Shown piece by piece: positions 36,958-45,588 of a stretch of DNA of 64,000 nt. The translations under genes and the position numbers were made by a program. Source of the DNA: Acanthopleuribacter pedis (GTDB lineage: Bacteria; Acidobacteriota; Holophagae; Acanthopleuribacterales; Acanthopleuribacteraceae). Below the pieces are notes generated by a model that was given only the letters and a program-made list of their open reading frames with translations, did no database searches and was not told the DNA's origin. Numbering within the stretch: position 1 is the first letter of the stretch; each line of letters opens with the position of its first letter. The stretch is taken from assembly GCF_017377855.1 (NCBI RefSeq), contig NZ_JAFREP010000003.1:62001-126000 (forward strand). Direction: 5' to 3'.

Positions 36958-37896
36958 TCATTTCAAGTTAACATTCAGCGGCGGCGCGGTGAGGCGCCCG
37001 CCCGCGTAGTCGGTGACAGGACCGAAGTGAACCTCGTTTTCCCAATCGCTACGTGCTTTGTGGAGTTCCTCGCCGGTGCGTGCCACAAAGTTCCACCACA
37101 TCAAAATTTCCTCACCGAAGGGGACACCGCCGACGAGCACAAAGTGGCTACCGCGCGCGGCTTGAAACGCAAAGTCGGCGCGGTTTTGACCGAGGTAGTG
37201 CAGGTGGCCGCCGGTCAGGGTTTGCTCCTCGGCTTGGATTTCGCCGTTGACAAGCACCAGGCCGTATTCCCAGGTGGGGTCGAGGTCAAGGCGGTGCTCG
37301 CCGTCGGCCTTTGCGGTGACGTCCAGGCCGGCCATGGGTGTGTACACCTTGGGTTCGGCCTTTTGGCCAAGTGCCTCGCCCAAAAATACTTGGACGACTA
37401 GGTTCCCGACGGTGACCTTGGGTGCCTCGGCCACGTGTTGAAAGTCCGGTTCGCGGCGGCGTTCGCTTTCGGGGAGCGCGATCCAAAATTGGACGCCGTG
37501 AACCCGGCCGCTGTTTTCGGGCGGCGTTTCCTCCGAATGGGTGATGCCTTTGCCGGCCGTCATCAGGTTGACCGCGCCGGGACCAATTACCTGGTTGTAA
37601 CCCAGGCTGTCTTTGTGGTGGATTTCACCTTCGAGCAGCCAGGTGACCGTTTGCAAACCGATGTGGGGGTGGGGGGCGACATCCATGGCTTTGCCCTCGA
37701 AGTCGAGAGGACCGAAATGGTCGAGGAAGCACCAGGCGCCGATCATGCGTTTTTGGCGCAGGGGCAGGGCGCGGCGAATTTTCAGGCCGCCCCCGAGTTC
37801 GGCTTCTTTGGCGGGGTAACTTTCGATTTTTGGGGTTTCGCTGCAATTGGCGGAGCAGGGTAGGGCGTCTCGCTGAACACCGTGCAAGTCAGTCAT
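36958..37896 (-). CDS. Pirin family protein
   Basis: 312 aa from ATG 37896 (AAGGACG). Cupin-fold pirin; many bacterial members have quercetinase-type dioxygenase activity or act as metal-dependent regulators. The metal site is His76 and His78 (PHPHIG), then His120 and Glu122 (THSEE), the spacing of human pirin. The C-terminal pirin_C domain is complete. A single gene with no operon partner; it reads toward the hybrid kinase. Function in vivo unknown. Confidence 0.92.
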   Translation of the reverse strand: MTDLHGVQRDALPCSANCSETPKIESYPAKEAELGGGLKIRRALPLRQKRMIGAWCFLDHFGPLDFEGKAMDVAPHPHIGLQTVTWLLEGEIHHKDSLGYNQVIGPGAVNLMTAGKGITHSEETPPENSGRVHGVQFWIALPESERRREPDFQHVAEAPKVTVGNLVVQVFLGEALGQKAEPKVYTPMAGLDVTAKADGEHRLDLDPTWEYGLVLVNGEIQAEEQTLTGGHLHYLGQNRADFAFQAARGSHFVLVGGVPFGEEILMWWNFVARTGEELHKARSDWENEVHFGPVTDYAGGRLTAPPLNVNLK

Positions 37897-38115
37897 GGGA
37901 TCGTCCTTTGGTGTGGGGTGTGGGGCGATGGTCGTGGCACCGGAATGGTTCGCGGGAAAAGTGGGTTTATTATAAGTGGTAATGCTCACGTAAAAATGAC
38001 CAATGCCGTCGTGCGCTTTTTTTAGAATGAGCCAACCCGAACGATGAAGCGGCCTCGGGTTTTTGAAACGAAGCGTGCGGTATGAACGTTTTCCGAACCC
38101 GAACTGGAGGAAATC

Positions 38116-38880
38116 ATGGTGCTGTCTTGGATGTTGTTGTGTTCTTTGCTGCCGCAACCGGCCCCACCTTTTTGGGTGTTGCCTTTTGCGATGACGCCCG
38201 CAACCCTGTCCGCCCATGTCGCCGACGGTGCCCCACGGGTGTTGTACCAGCGCGAGGATTGGTTACCGCGTTTGGATGAATTGCGCCGCACCTTCGGCCG
38301 CAATAAGGAAATTCCCCCGCGGTACGAATTGGAAACGCTGTTGGCGTTGTCCCATTTCCCGGCGCTCAAAGATACGCGAATTCGTTTTGTGACACGGTCG
38401 CGCGCGCCGATTTCGTCGCGACCTTTTGTTTGGACCTTGTTACGGGGTCGAAAAAGTTTGCGGGTGTACCGCATCGGCATTGATGAAAGTGATCGTTTCG
38501 GGAATTCGCCGGCATTACTCAAAAATATGAGTTTTAACGCGCGCGTTGGCGCGCTCGGTCACGAAATCGCGCACACCGACTATTACGAAACCAAACGGTG
38601 GTATCAATTTATTGCGATAGGTGCTTCTTTTGTATCGCGCAAGTTCCACAAAAAATTCGAACGGGATACGGACCAGCGCACGATTGAGGCCGGTTTGGGC
38701 CATCAGTTATGGCTATGGGCGCGCGAAATTCGCGGTGGGCGTGTCACGGACAATCCCAACAGTTGGTTGGATCGTTATTACTACGCGCCCTCGGTGATCG
38801 CGGAACAAATGGCGCGTTTGGCTGCCTACCAAAGGTTGCCGACCCCGCAAGAAGCGCTAGAGGATGAGGCGGTTCGGTAA
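38116..38880 (+). CDS. Putative M48-like zinc peptidase, exported or membrane-anchored
   Basis: 254 aa. A short hydrophobic N-terminus (MVLSWMLLCSLLPQPAPPFW) suggests export or anchoring. The zinc motif HEIAH occupies residues 149-153 (LGHEIAH) and an ExxxD pair (Glu182, Asp186, in FERDTDQRT) follows ~30 residues later, the M48-type third ligand arrangement. Between them is an aromatic/hydrophobic helix. GGAGG precedes the ATG. Its close family could not be named. It reads toward the SDR gene, with a terminator between. Confidence 0.65.
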   Translation: MVLSWMLLCSLLPQPAPPFWVLPFAMTPATLSAHVADGAPRVLYQREDWLPRLDELRRTFGRNKEIPPRYELETLLALSHFPALKDTRIRFVTRSRAPISSRPFVWTLLRGRKSLRVYRIGIDESDRFGNSPALLKNMSFNARVGALGHEIAHTDYYETKRWYQFIAIGASFVSRKFHKKFERDTDQRTIEAGLGHQLWLWAREIRGGRVTDNPNSWLDRYYYAPSVIAEQMARLAAYQRLPTPQEALEDEAVR

Positions 38881-38898
38881 AAAGGTCCTGTGCCTTAA

Positions 38899-38999
38899 AC
38901 CTAAATTGAGCGATTCTTGGCGGCGCCCTCGCACACGTATCGGCGCGTTCTGCGCCGATATCTGCGCGATTGCATCCACCCGAATCGCACACTTTAGGT
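38899..38999. repeat. Family D inverted-repeat element
   Basis: 101 bp bounded by ACCTAAATTGAGCGATTC (38899-38916) and its imperfect complement GAATCGCACACTTTAGGT (38982-38999); 15 of 18 positions pair. The centre holds a palindrome GGCGCGTTCTGCGCC. A single matching end lies at 3319-3336 and a shorter core at 16279-16292. It sits between the M48-like gene and the bidirectional terminator. Confidence 0.6.
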
Positions 39000-39000
39000 A

Positions 39001-39035
39001 AAAAAGACCAAGCACCCGCGGTGCTCGGTCTTTTT
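39001..39035. terminator. Bidirectional intrinsic terminator
   Basis: AAAAAGACCAAGCACC pairs with GGTGCTCGGTCTTTTT around a CGC loop, with one A:C mismatch. A-run on the left and T-run on the right make it work for both the M48-like gene (plus) and the SDR gene (minus). Confidence 0.88.
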
Positions 39036-39091
39036 CAGCACAATGACAGGCCGTTGTCGCCCAGAGGCTTCCCGGGTTCACCGCGCCTCGG

Positions 39092-39922
39092 TTAAAGGAA
39101 AAAGTCGGGGATCAAGTCTTCCTCGGCCACCTCGGGGCTGACCCGGTAAGGGGCGAAATCGGTGACGCCTTCCTCGCGCAGGACCGACTCGTCGATATAG
39201 AAGTTGCCGGTGGCCTCGCGGCTGTTGCGGCAGAAAATCGCGTGCGCGGCGTCGGCCATAATTTCTGGGGTGCGCGATTTGGAGCACATGGCGTCGCCGC
39301 CCAAAAGGTTGCGGACCGCGGCGGTATCGATGGTGGTACGCGGCCACAAGGCGTTAAAAGCGACCCCGTCCTTTTTGAATTCACCGGCCATGCCCAAGAC
39401 ACACATGCTCATGCCGAATTTGGCCATGGTGTAGGCCACGTGGGGCGCAAACCAGCGGGTTTCCATATTGAGCGGTGGTGAAATGTTAAGCACGTGGGCG
39501 TTCTCGGCTTTGAGCAAATGGGGCAAACAGGTTTTGGAAACCAAAAAGGTGCCGCGCGTGTTAATGGAGTGCATCAGATCGTAGCGTTTCATTTTGGTTT
39601 CCAGCGTGCCGGACAAATTAATGGCGCTGGCGTTGTTCACCAAAATGTCGATGCCGCCAAAGGTTTGCACGGCTTTGTTGACCGCGTCGGCAACCATCGC
39701 CTCGTCGCGAATATCGACCACACAAGGCAAGGCTTTGCCGCCCGCGGCTTCGACTTCCTCGGCAGCGCTGTAAATGGTGCCTGGCAATTTGGGGTGGGGT
39801 TCCGCCGTTTTGGCGGCGATGACGATGTTGGCGCCGTCACGGGCGGCGCGCAGCGCGATGGCTTTCCCAATCCCACGCGAAGCGCCGGAGATAAACAGTG
39901 TTTTTCCCTTAAGATCTGCCAT
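39092..39922 (-). CDS. HSDL2-like short-chain dehydrogenase/reductase
   Basis: 276 aa. NAD(P)-binding GASRGIG (13-19) and catalytic Ser148, Tyr164 and Lys168 (YTMAKFG). The sequence strongly resembles the SDR domain of animal HSDL2: GANIVIAAKTAEPHPKLPGT, GGKALPCVVDIRD, NALWPRTTIDTAA and the C-terminal DFFL. The SCP2-like sterol-carrier tail of the animal protein is missing. Probably acts on a fatty-acyl or steroid-like substrate. AAGGAAGG upstream of the ATG. Neighbours give no pathway clue. Confidence 0.9.
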   Translation of the reverse strand: MADLKGKTLFISGASRGIGKAIALRAARDGANIVIAAKTAEPHPKLPGTIYSAAEEVEAAGGKALPCVVDIRDEAMVADAVNKAVQTFGGIDILVNNASAINLSGTLETKMKRYDLMHSINTRGTFLVSKTCLPHLLKAENAHVLNISPPLNMETRWFAPHVAYTMAKFGMSMCVLGMAGEFKKDGVAFNALWPRTTIDTAAVRNLLGGDAMCSKSRTPEIMADAAHAIFCRNSREATGNFYIDESVLREEGVTDFAPYRVSPEVAEEDLIPDFFL

Positions 39923-40090
39923 GATCCTTCCTTTACAAGGCCGCCCCGGATGAGGATCGCAAGCGGCGGCCGATGGTTTTAGAACGTAATTCTAGATGGC
40001 CCCCATCATACCACAAGGATGGCTTGGGGATGGTGGGCTGGGTTTTTGGTTTTGTTCGTGTGTGTTTCGGGCTCGTTGTGTTGATAGGGT

Positions 40091-40267
40091 CCATGATTTC
40101 TCAGGATAGGAGGATGGATCCAGGATGGCGGGGAGCGGGCGTTCCCACGTGTGACGGATCGCGCATGCGGATAAGGCCGTAGCTTCGGCGATCAGAAATC
40201 AATGCTACCTGGTTCTTTCGGAAGAAGGCGCATAGAGCAAGATGTTTGCATGTGACTGTCACCGCTT
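40091..40267. repeat. Tandem structured unit, copy C1
   Basis: First 177-bp unit, period 220 bp with the second. Internal complements: TGATTTCT with AGAAATCA (8 bp), GTAGC with GCTAC, GGGAGC with GTTCCC, and TTCTT-TCGG-AAGAA. Fold and strand are inferred; plus is drawn because the hairpin loops read best that way. Confidence 0.75.
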
Positions 40268-40310
40268 TTGATTTTTCGGATGTGTTTCAAGTCCATTGGC
40301 TGGGTAAGGC

Positions 40311-40487
40311 CCATGATTTCTCAGGATAGGAGGATGGATCCAGGATGGCGGGGAGCGGGCGTTCCCACGTGTGACGGATCGCGCGTGCGGAAAAGGCCGT
40401 AGCTTCGGTTATCAGAAATCAATGTTACCTGGTTCTTTCGGAAGAAGGCGCATAGAGCAAGATGTTTGCATGTGACTGTCACCGCTT
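40311..40487. repeat. Tandem structured unit, copy C2
   Basis: Second unit, differing from C1 by only a few bases. Two of the changes convert Watson-Crick pairs to G-U pairs (GTAGC with GTTAC; GCCG with CGGT) and so keep the predicted stems. The long P1-like stem TGATTTCT / AGAAATCA is unchanged. Confidence 0.75.
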
Positions 40488-40772
40488 AGTTCTTGCGAGC
40501 CCGCATCCAAAGCGGAAGTGGGCGGCATCTGGAGCGGCTGCTAAATCGCATCGACCCTTCATCCAGGGCGGAATCAGGTTCACTAAGTGGGTCATGGTTC
40601 ATCGCCCATCCAGCTCTCTCGGGAGCCCACACCGAAATGCTGGGAAACAAACCCAGGCAAAACCCAAAAACCAGGCCTGTCATCCCCAAACCATCCTTGT
40701 AAAAAAAACGGACGAGGACTCAGGCAACAATCACCCAGGCAACCACCACCGCCTCATCCCACCTATCCCGAA

Positions 40773-40810
40773 AAAAAAGGGGGAGACGCCTCTCGCGAGG
40801 ATCGTCTCCC
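40773..40810 (-). terminator. Strong intrinsic terminator of the small membrane protein gene
   Basis: GGGAGACG (40781-40788) pairs with CGTCTCCC (40803-40810), enclosing an inner CCTC-TCGC-GAGG hairpin. On the minus strand it is followed by CC and eight T residues. It lies 31 bp past the stop at 40842 and supports that gene as real. Confidence 0.85.
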
Positions 40811-40841
40811 ACCGGTTGCGGAGAAGGGATGCGGCCCGGCG

Positions 40842-41204
40842 CTAAGGGCGCCGCCGCGTGCCAGGCGGGTAAGCTTTGATTGAGGCGGCTTGGGACGGCG
40901 CCGGCGACCGGGCCGTGATCGGCGCGTGCGGGTCGTGCGCCTCGGCCGGGATGATGCCGGGCCCGTGGGTCTGGGGCCGCCATTGGCGCTTGACCCAGGA
41001 AACGACTTCTTGAACGCCGGTCTGGAGCAGGGGCGGTTCTTGTTGGTGCGAACCCATCCACACGCAGCAGGCCAACACCACGACCAACAGCACCTTGTGC
41101 TGGGTCTGGTGCAGGAAACAATCGTCTTGCGCCGCCTCTAGGCGACGGCCCTTGATGAAATGGACCGGAATGGGCGCACGATGTTTGGGTGGCTGGGCAG
41201 ACAC
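40842..41204 (-). CDS. Small single-span membrane protein, unrecognised family
   Basis: 120 aa. An N-terminal cytoplasmic segment (APIPVHFIKGRRLEAAQ) is followed by one membrane helix (HKVLLVVVLACCVWMG, about 36-51) and a Pro/Gln-rich exterior tail ending TRRRP. ATG 41204 has AGGTAGG upstream, and a strong terminator follows the stop, which makes coding likely despite the lack of family resemblance. It is the nearest gene to the inverted-repeat element. Confidence 0.6.
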   Translation of the reverse strand: MSAQPPKHRAPIPVHFIKGRRLEAAQDDCFLHQTQHKVLLVVVLACCVWMGSHQQEPPLLQTGVQEVVSWVKRQWRPQTHGPGIIPAEAHDPHAPITARSPAPSQAASIKAYPPGTRRRP

Positions 41205-42146
41205 ATCAGACCTACCTGGCGTGAAAATGGGCGCACCTATTCACCTGACCGCGCTTCGATGGCTAAGCACCGGTGAAAAGGTTGCACTGATACACTTTTG
41301 AAGATTAACCCGATTAGATGCCTTTTCGCGGTCGTTGTCAAGTGAGGAAATGGTTGGGTTGCGATGAAATAAGTATCATAGATTTTTGGCGTTGCCCGGA
41401 TTTGTTCCGCCCCGCCGCCGTTGGTTCCGAGGCTGGAGGTTTGGTTATCGAGGAATCATGCACGCCGTTGTCGCTTTTGTGACGGGAAATTGACGGGTGC
41501 GTCGTCTTTATGTCGCGTTTTTTGGGGAATGATGCGGGCTTGAGCGCGACAGAAGCTGGTGGTTCCTGAGTGGAATCGAGGTGACAAATACCACTAGCCG
41601 ACCAGAAGGTGTAAGAAATCACAGCATGCATCAGCGCTGGGTGACCCTGCTCACAGTGCGACCCGCGTGGCACGCCTCGGCTCTGAAAAAAGGTTATTTT
41701 AGAAAAGGTGTTTCTGCCCCATGGCTTGAGACAGGTGCCGGTGATTTTTACAAGATCCCGGCACGGTGCGTCTTTGCCTTCGTCCCTTAAGTTAGGAAAA
41801 GGGTCGAGGTCGCCGCGGGTCGGCCACCAACTTTCATGAAGCCGTTATCAGTTGCTTCTTCATTGCATTTTCTGTTGGGACATAGTTGCGGCACATCGCC
41901 GCGTCATTCGAAACGGTTTTTTATCCGTTAACCGGCATTGCTTACAAAGGGTTCAGCCACGTGGCGGAAGCCCTGCTGAGCAGTGCGGGAAACCATGCAA
42001 CTGAATTCATGAACGTCAAACGAACATCCCCTTGACCGGGAGATGGTTAAGCTGACCCCACATGAGGGTTGGACAGTTATTTTTTTGCGATTCGGCCGTG
42101 AATCGCCTGGGTGATTTCCGCAAGATTGAGAGGGGGCTTTACCGCT
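41205..42146. other. 942-bp gap with possible decayed family A end
   Basis: No convincing gene. Open frames at 41338-41673 and 41581-41790 lack ribosome sites. At 41930-41950 the text TTAACCGGCATTGCTTAC resembles a family A end. The promoter for the first metzincin gene should lie here, but none is obvious. Confidence 0.45.
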
Positions 42147-45100
42147 ATGGTGAACCAAGTCTGCTGTAGTTTGTTTCTGTTTTTCGTGCTCAGTTCCTTT
42201 GTCGTGGCGCAAACACAAGATTTCGATATTTCCTCGCCTAATTTGGTCGCGCAAATGAACAGCGTGACCCATGGTGAAAAAGTGACCCTGCACGGGTTTT
42301 CTTTCGACGAACGTCGCGGTTTTACCCCGATGGAACTGGAGCGTTTCGACGTATTCCACCCCGAGGCCGTGATGACGGTTCACGGGGACAACGGCCCTCG
42401 CGTGGTGGGCGCGCCCGAGCACGCTTATTTCAAAGGTGCCGTCTCCGGGATGCCGGGTTCCGCCGCCTACCTGTCGATGCGCGACAACGGCGAGGTGCGC
42501 GGCCTCGTCTCTTGGCAAGGGCGGAACTGGATCATCGAGGAACGTCTGGACCGGAGCAACCAAACCATTGGTTTGTTGGATGTTGAAGTCACCAACGCGG
42601 TTCAAAACGATCCCTACACCTGCGGTCTGGACGCATTGCCCGAGCCGGACGAAACCCCGGTTTCAGAGGAAGACGCCGCCCTGTTGCGCCACGCACAGGC
42701 CTTGCCGCCCTCGCGCATGCCGACCGCCGATTACTACGCGACCATCGCGATCGATACCGATCACGAGTTTTACAACCTGTTCGGCAACGAACAAGATGCC
42801 TTGACCTACATCGGCGATCTGTTCGGTTACATTTCAACCATTTACCAAAATGATTTGGGGACGGCTTTGCTGGTTGGCGACACCACCTTGTGGTCCACCT
42901 CAAACGATCCCTGGTCCGGGAACTCCACCATTTGCCAATTGCTCGAAATGGGTGACTACTGGAACAGCAATAAAACGAGCACCCCGCGCACGGCCGCCCA
43001 CTTCTTGAGTGGCAAACGGACGGGTGGCGGCGTGGCCTGGCTGGGTGTTTTGTGTGGCAGCGGCTTCAACTATCCCGACCAAGGCTGCGGCGGCCTCAGC
43101 GGCAGCGGTCGCTACGGCGGCGATTACGGCGTCAGTGCCAACCTGTCCGGCAATTTCAACATCAACAACCCCAGCATGGTTTGGGATGTGGTGGTGGTTG
43201 CCCACGAACTCGGCCACAACTTTAACTCGCCCCACACCCACTGCTACGGCGGCATCGGCGGGAACGCCAGTCCCGTTGACCAGTGTTACGCCGGTGAAGG
43301 CGGCTGTTATTCCGGCGGCACCTCTTTGCCCTGCGGTCAATCGCGCGCGGGTTGCGGCACCATCATGAGTTATTGCCACTTGCTGAGCGGCGGTACGGCC
43401 AACATCGGCCCCACCTTTGGGTTGAACCACGCCCACGGCGTCGCGCCCGAACGGGTACCCGCTCGTATGCGCAGCCACGTCGAATCGCGTTCCAACAGTA
43501 ACCCCAGCTGTTTGCCGCAAACCTGTAACGCGCCTTCCATCAGCAATCAAAGCAGCTCCTCCACCCAGTGTGTCGGCGCCAATGTGACCCTTTCGGTTAC
43601 AGCCGAGGGCACCGGACTCTCTTATCAATGGCGCAAAGACGGCAGCCCCATTTCCGGCCAAACCGGCAGCACGCTAACCTTTAGCGGCATCCAATCCGGC
43701 GACGCCGGTAGCTACGATTGTGTGATTACCAACGAGTGCGGCAGCGAAACTTCCAACGCGGTGACCCTCACCGTCGATGCCGGAACGGCTGTGACCCAGC
43801 AACCAAGCGGCGCCGAAATCTGTGCCGGTCAAACCTTGGAACTGTCCGTTGCGGTTAGCGGCAGCGGCTTGAGCTATCAATGGCAGCGCAACGGGCAAAA
43901 CATCAACGGCGCTACCGGCGCGACCTACCGCAAAACGGGCGCCGTGAGCGGTGACGCCGGCGAATACCGCTGTGTGATTAGCTCGGCCAATTGCGGCACC
44001 CTCAACACCAACACCGCGACGGTGGTTGTCAGCGACGTTCCCGATATTCAGGAACAGCCCGAAAACACCATCGGCTGTATTGGCGGCCAAGCGTTTTTCG
44101 CCGTGTTCGCCGAGGGTCGGTCTCTGACCTACCAATGGCAGAAGGACGGGCAAAACCTGGCCGGTCAAACAGGCTCTACCTTGACCCTGAGTGGTTTGAG
44201 CGTCGCCGATGCGGGTAGCTACCGCTGCATCGTGACCGGTGATTGCGGCAGTTCCACTTCCGGCACGGGCAGCTTGACCGTGAACCCGGCCACCGTGGTG
44301 ACCCAACAGCCTACCGGCGCCGTGGTCTGTACCGGTGACGACCGTACCTTGTCGGTTCGCGCGAGTGGGAGCAATGTGACCTATCAATGGCAGCAAAACG
44401 GGCAGAACATGCCAGGTCAAACCTCACCCGACCTCAACCTTACCAATATCCGAAGTGAGGCTTCCTATCGCTGTCGCATCACCAGCGACTGCGGCACCCT
44501 TAACTCCGAAACCGTAAGCGTGGCGTTGGCCGATCTCCCCGTCATCCGTAACCAACCCAGGGCCCAGCAGGTGTGTGCCGGTGACAATGCCACCTTCTCG
44601 GTGAGCGCCGACAGCGAACAACCCTTGCGTTATCAGTGGCGTAAAGACGGTCAAAATCTGGACGGTCAAAACAGCGCCACCCTGAACCTAAGCGCCGTGA
44701 GCCTTGCCGACGCCGGTCAATACTTCTGTGTCGTGTGGAACAGCAATTGTGGCTCGGTGTTAACCGAATCCGTGGCGTTGAACGTTTCCGCGACCCCGGA
44801 AATCATCAGCGAACCCAGCGATGTGTTTGGCTGTATCGGCGACCAGGTAACCATGACGGTTGAAGGCAACCACGCGACCCGTTACCAATGGCGCAAAGAC
44901 GGTCAACCCCTGGCCGGCCAAACCTCGGCCTCGCTGACGCTTGACCTGCAGGACTTCGACCAGGAAGGTGTTTACGACTGCCTGCTCGAAAACGACTGCG
45001 GTTCCGTGGGGACGCGCGGGATTCAGGTTGATTTTGACGCCGCCTTCGCGGTTGAGGTCGCCTATTCTTCCGTCGCTCAAGGTCTGACCCCGGTTCAGGT

Positions 45101-45467
45101 CAGTGGTCAAATTAGTTGTCGCGACGACGGCATGTCCTGGCTGTGGCAGGATTTGGCGACGGGTAACGTCCTGGGTCGCGATGCACTGGTGTTCGACATG
45201 CCGTTCCTTTACGACGAAACCTCGGTGGTGATCTTCCGCGTGGAAGACGCCGGCGGTCAGGTCATTCGTCGCTATGTCACCGTGCTGGTGTCGGAAGACG
45301 ACACCTACGTGGATGCCAACGGCGATGGTTGCAACAGCATCCAAGACCTTCATTTCCTCGCCGAACAGTGGCGTACGAGCCAAGAGATGACGCCCAACGG
45401 CGACACCATCATGGACGTCCGCGACTTCTTGTTCATCGATACCCGCGCGGATAACTGCCCACAATAA
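42147..45467 (+). CDS. Secreted metzincin (M12B-like) with six Ig-like domains and dockerin-like tail
   Basis: 1106 aa from ATG 42147 (GAGGGGG upstream). Signal peptide ending VVAQ, propeptide to about 190, then a reprolysin-like catalytic domain with HELGHNFNSPH (His353, Glu354, His357, His363) and Met-turn Met406 (CGTIMSYCH). Six Ig-like domains of ~80 aa follow (each YQWxxxGQ...G-x-YxC), then a PKD-like domain and a C-terminal EF-hand/dockerin-like repeat (DANGDGCNSIQDL...NGDTIMDVRDFLF). Probably an extracellular protease with adhesion or binding modules. Paralogue of the next gene. Confidence 0.92.
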   Translation: MVNQVCCSLFLFFVLSSFVVAQTQDFDISSPNLVAQMNSVTHGEKVTLHGFSFDERRGFTPMELERFDVFHPEAVMTVHGDNGPRVVGAPEHAYFKGAVSGMPGSAAYLSMRDNGEVRGLVSWQGRNWIIEERLDRSNQTIGLLDVEVTNAVQNDPYTCGLDALPEPDETPVSEEDAALLRHAQALPPSRMPTADYYATIAIDTDHEFYNLFGNEQDALTYIGDLFGYISTIYQNDLGTALLVGDTTLWSTSNDPWSGNSTICQLLEMGDYWNSNKTSTPRTAAHFLSGKRTGGGVAWLGVLCGSGFNYPDQGCGGLSGSGRYGGDYGVSANLSGNFNINNPSMVWDVVVVAHELGHNFNSPHTHCYGGIGGNASPVDQCYAGEGGCYSGGTSLPCGQSRAGCGTIMSYCHLLSGGTANIGPTFGLNHAHGVAPERVPARMRSHVESRSNSNPSCLPQTCNAPSISNQSSSSTQCVGANVTLSVTAEGTGLSYQWRKDGSPISGQTGSTLTFSGIQSGDAGSYDCVITNECGSETSNAVTLTVDAGTAVTQQPSGAEICAGQTLELSVAVSGSGLSYQWQRNGQNINGATGATYRKTGAVSGDAGEYRCVISSANCGTLNTNTATVVVSDVPDIQEQPENTIGCIGGQAFFAVFAEGRSLTYQWQKDGQNLAGQTGSTLTLSGLSVADAGSYRCIVTGDCGSSTSGTGSLTVNPATVVTQQPTGAVVCTGDDRTLSVRASGSNVTYQWQQNGQNMPGQTSPDLNLTNIRSEASYRCRITSDCGTLNSETVSVALADLPVIRNQPRAQQVCAGDNATFSVSADSEQPLRYQWRKDGQNLDGQNSATLNLSAVSLADAGQYFCVVWNSNCGSVLTESVALNVSATPEIISEPSDVFGCIGDQVTMTVEGNHATRYQWRKDGQPLAGQTSASLTLDLQDFDQEGVYDCLLENDCGSVGTRGIQVDFDAAFAVEVAYSSVAQGLTPVQVSGQISCRDDGMSWLWQDLATGNVLGRDALVFDMPFLYDETSVVIFRVEDAGGQVIRRYVTVLVSEDDTYVDANGDGCNSIQDLHFLAEQWRTSQEMTPNGDTIMDVRDFLFIDTRADNCPQ

Positions 45468-45588
45468 GCTAGGTTCCGAGGGGTGCCCTGTCTCGTTCCG
45501 CGGGACACGGCATGCCTCGGGCTACCCACGGGGTTCTCTTTTTATGAGGACCGCTTAACAGATTAACGACCGATGGTTGGAGGACGTT

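Larger units (their letters stand above)
40013..40701. mobile_element. Orphan element with ~55-bp imperfect terminal inverted repeats and two tandem 177-bp units
   Basis: The left end ACAAGGATGGCTTGGGGATG and the complement of the right end ACAAGGATGGTTTGGGGATG match at 19 of 20 positions, and similarity continues for about 55 bp. Inside lie two near-identical units (40091-40267, 40311-40487) and a ~155-bp unrelated spacer. No transposase or reverse transcriptase is encoded, and no clear target-site duplication is visible. It may be a MITE-like element or an RNA locus. Confidence 0.6.

Noticed and set aside
40091..40487. CRISPR array
   Set aside because: Only two 177-bp units with one 43-bp spacer; no cas genes; units are far too long.
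40013..40701. Retron or group II intron
   Set aside because: No reverse transcriptase in the neighbourhood and no domain V/VI pattern.
41338..41673. 111-codon minus-strand open frame
   Set aside because: Ser/Lys/Pro/His-rich random-like translation without a ribosome site.
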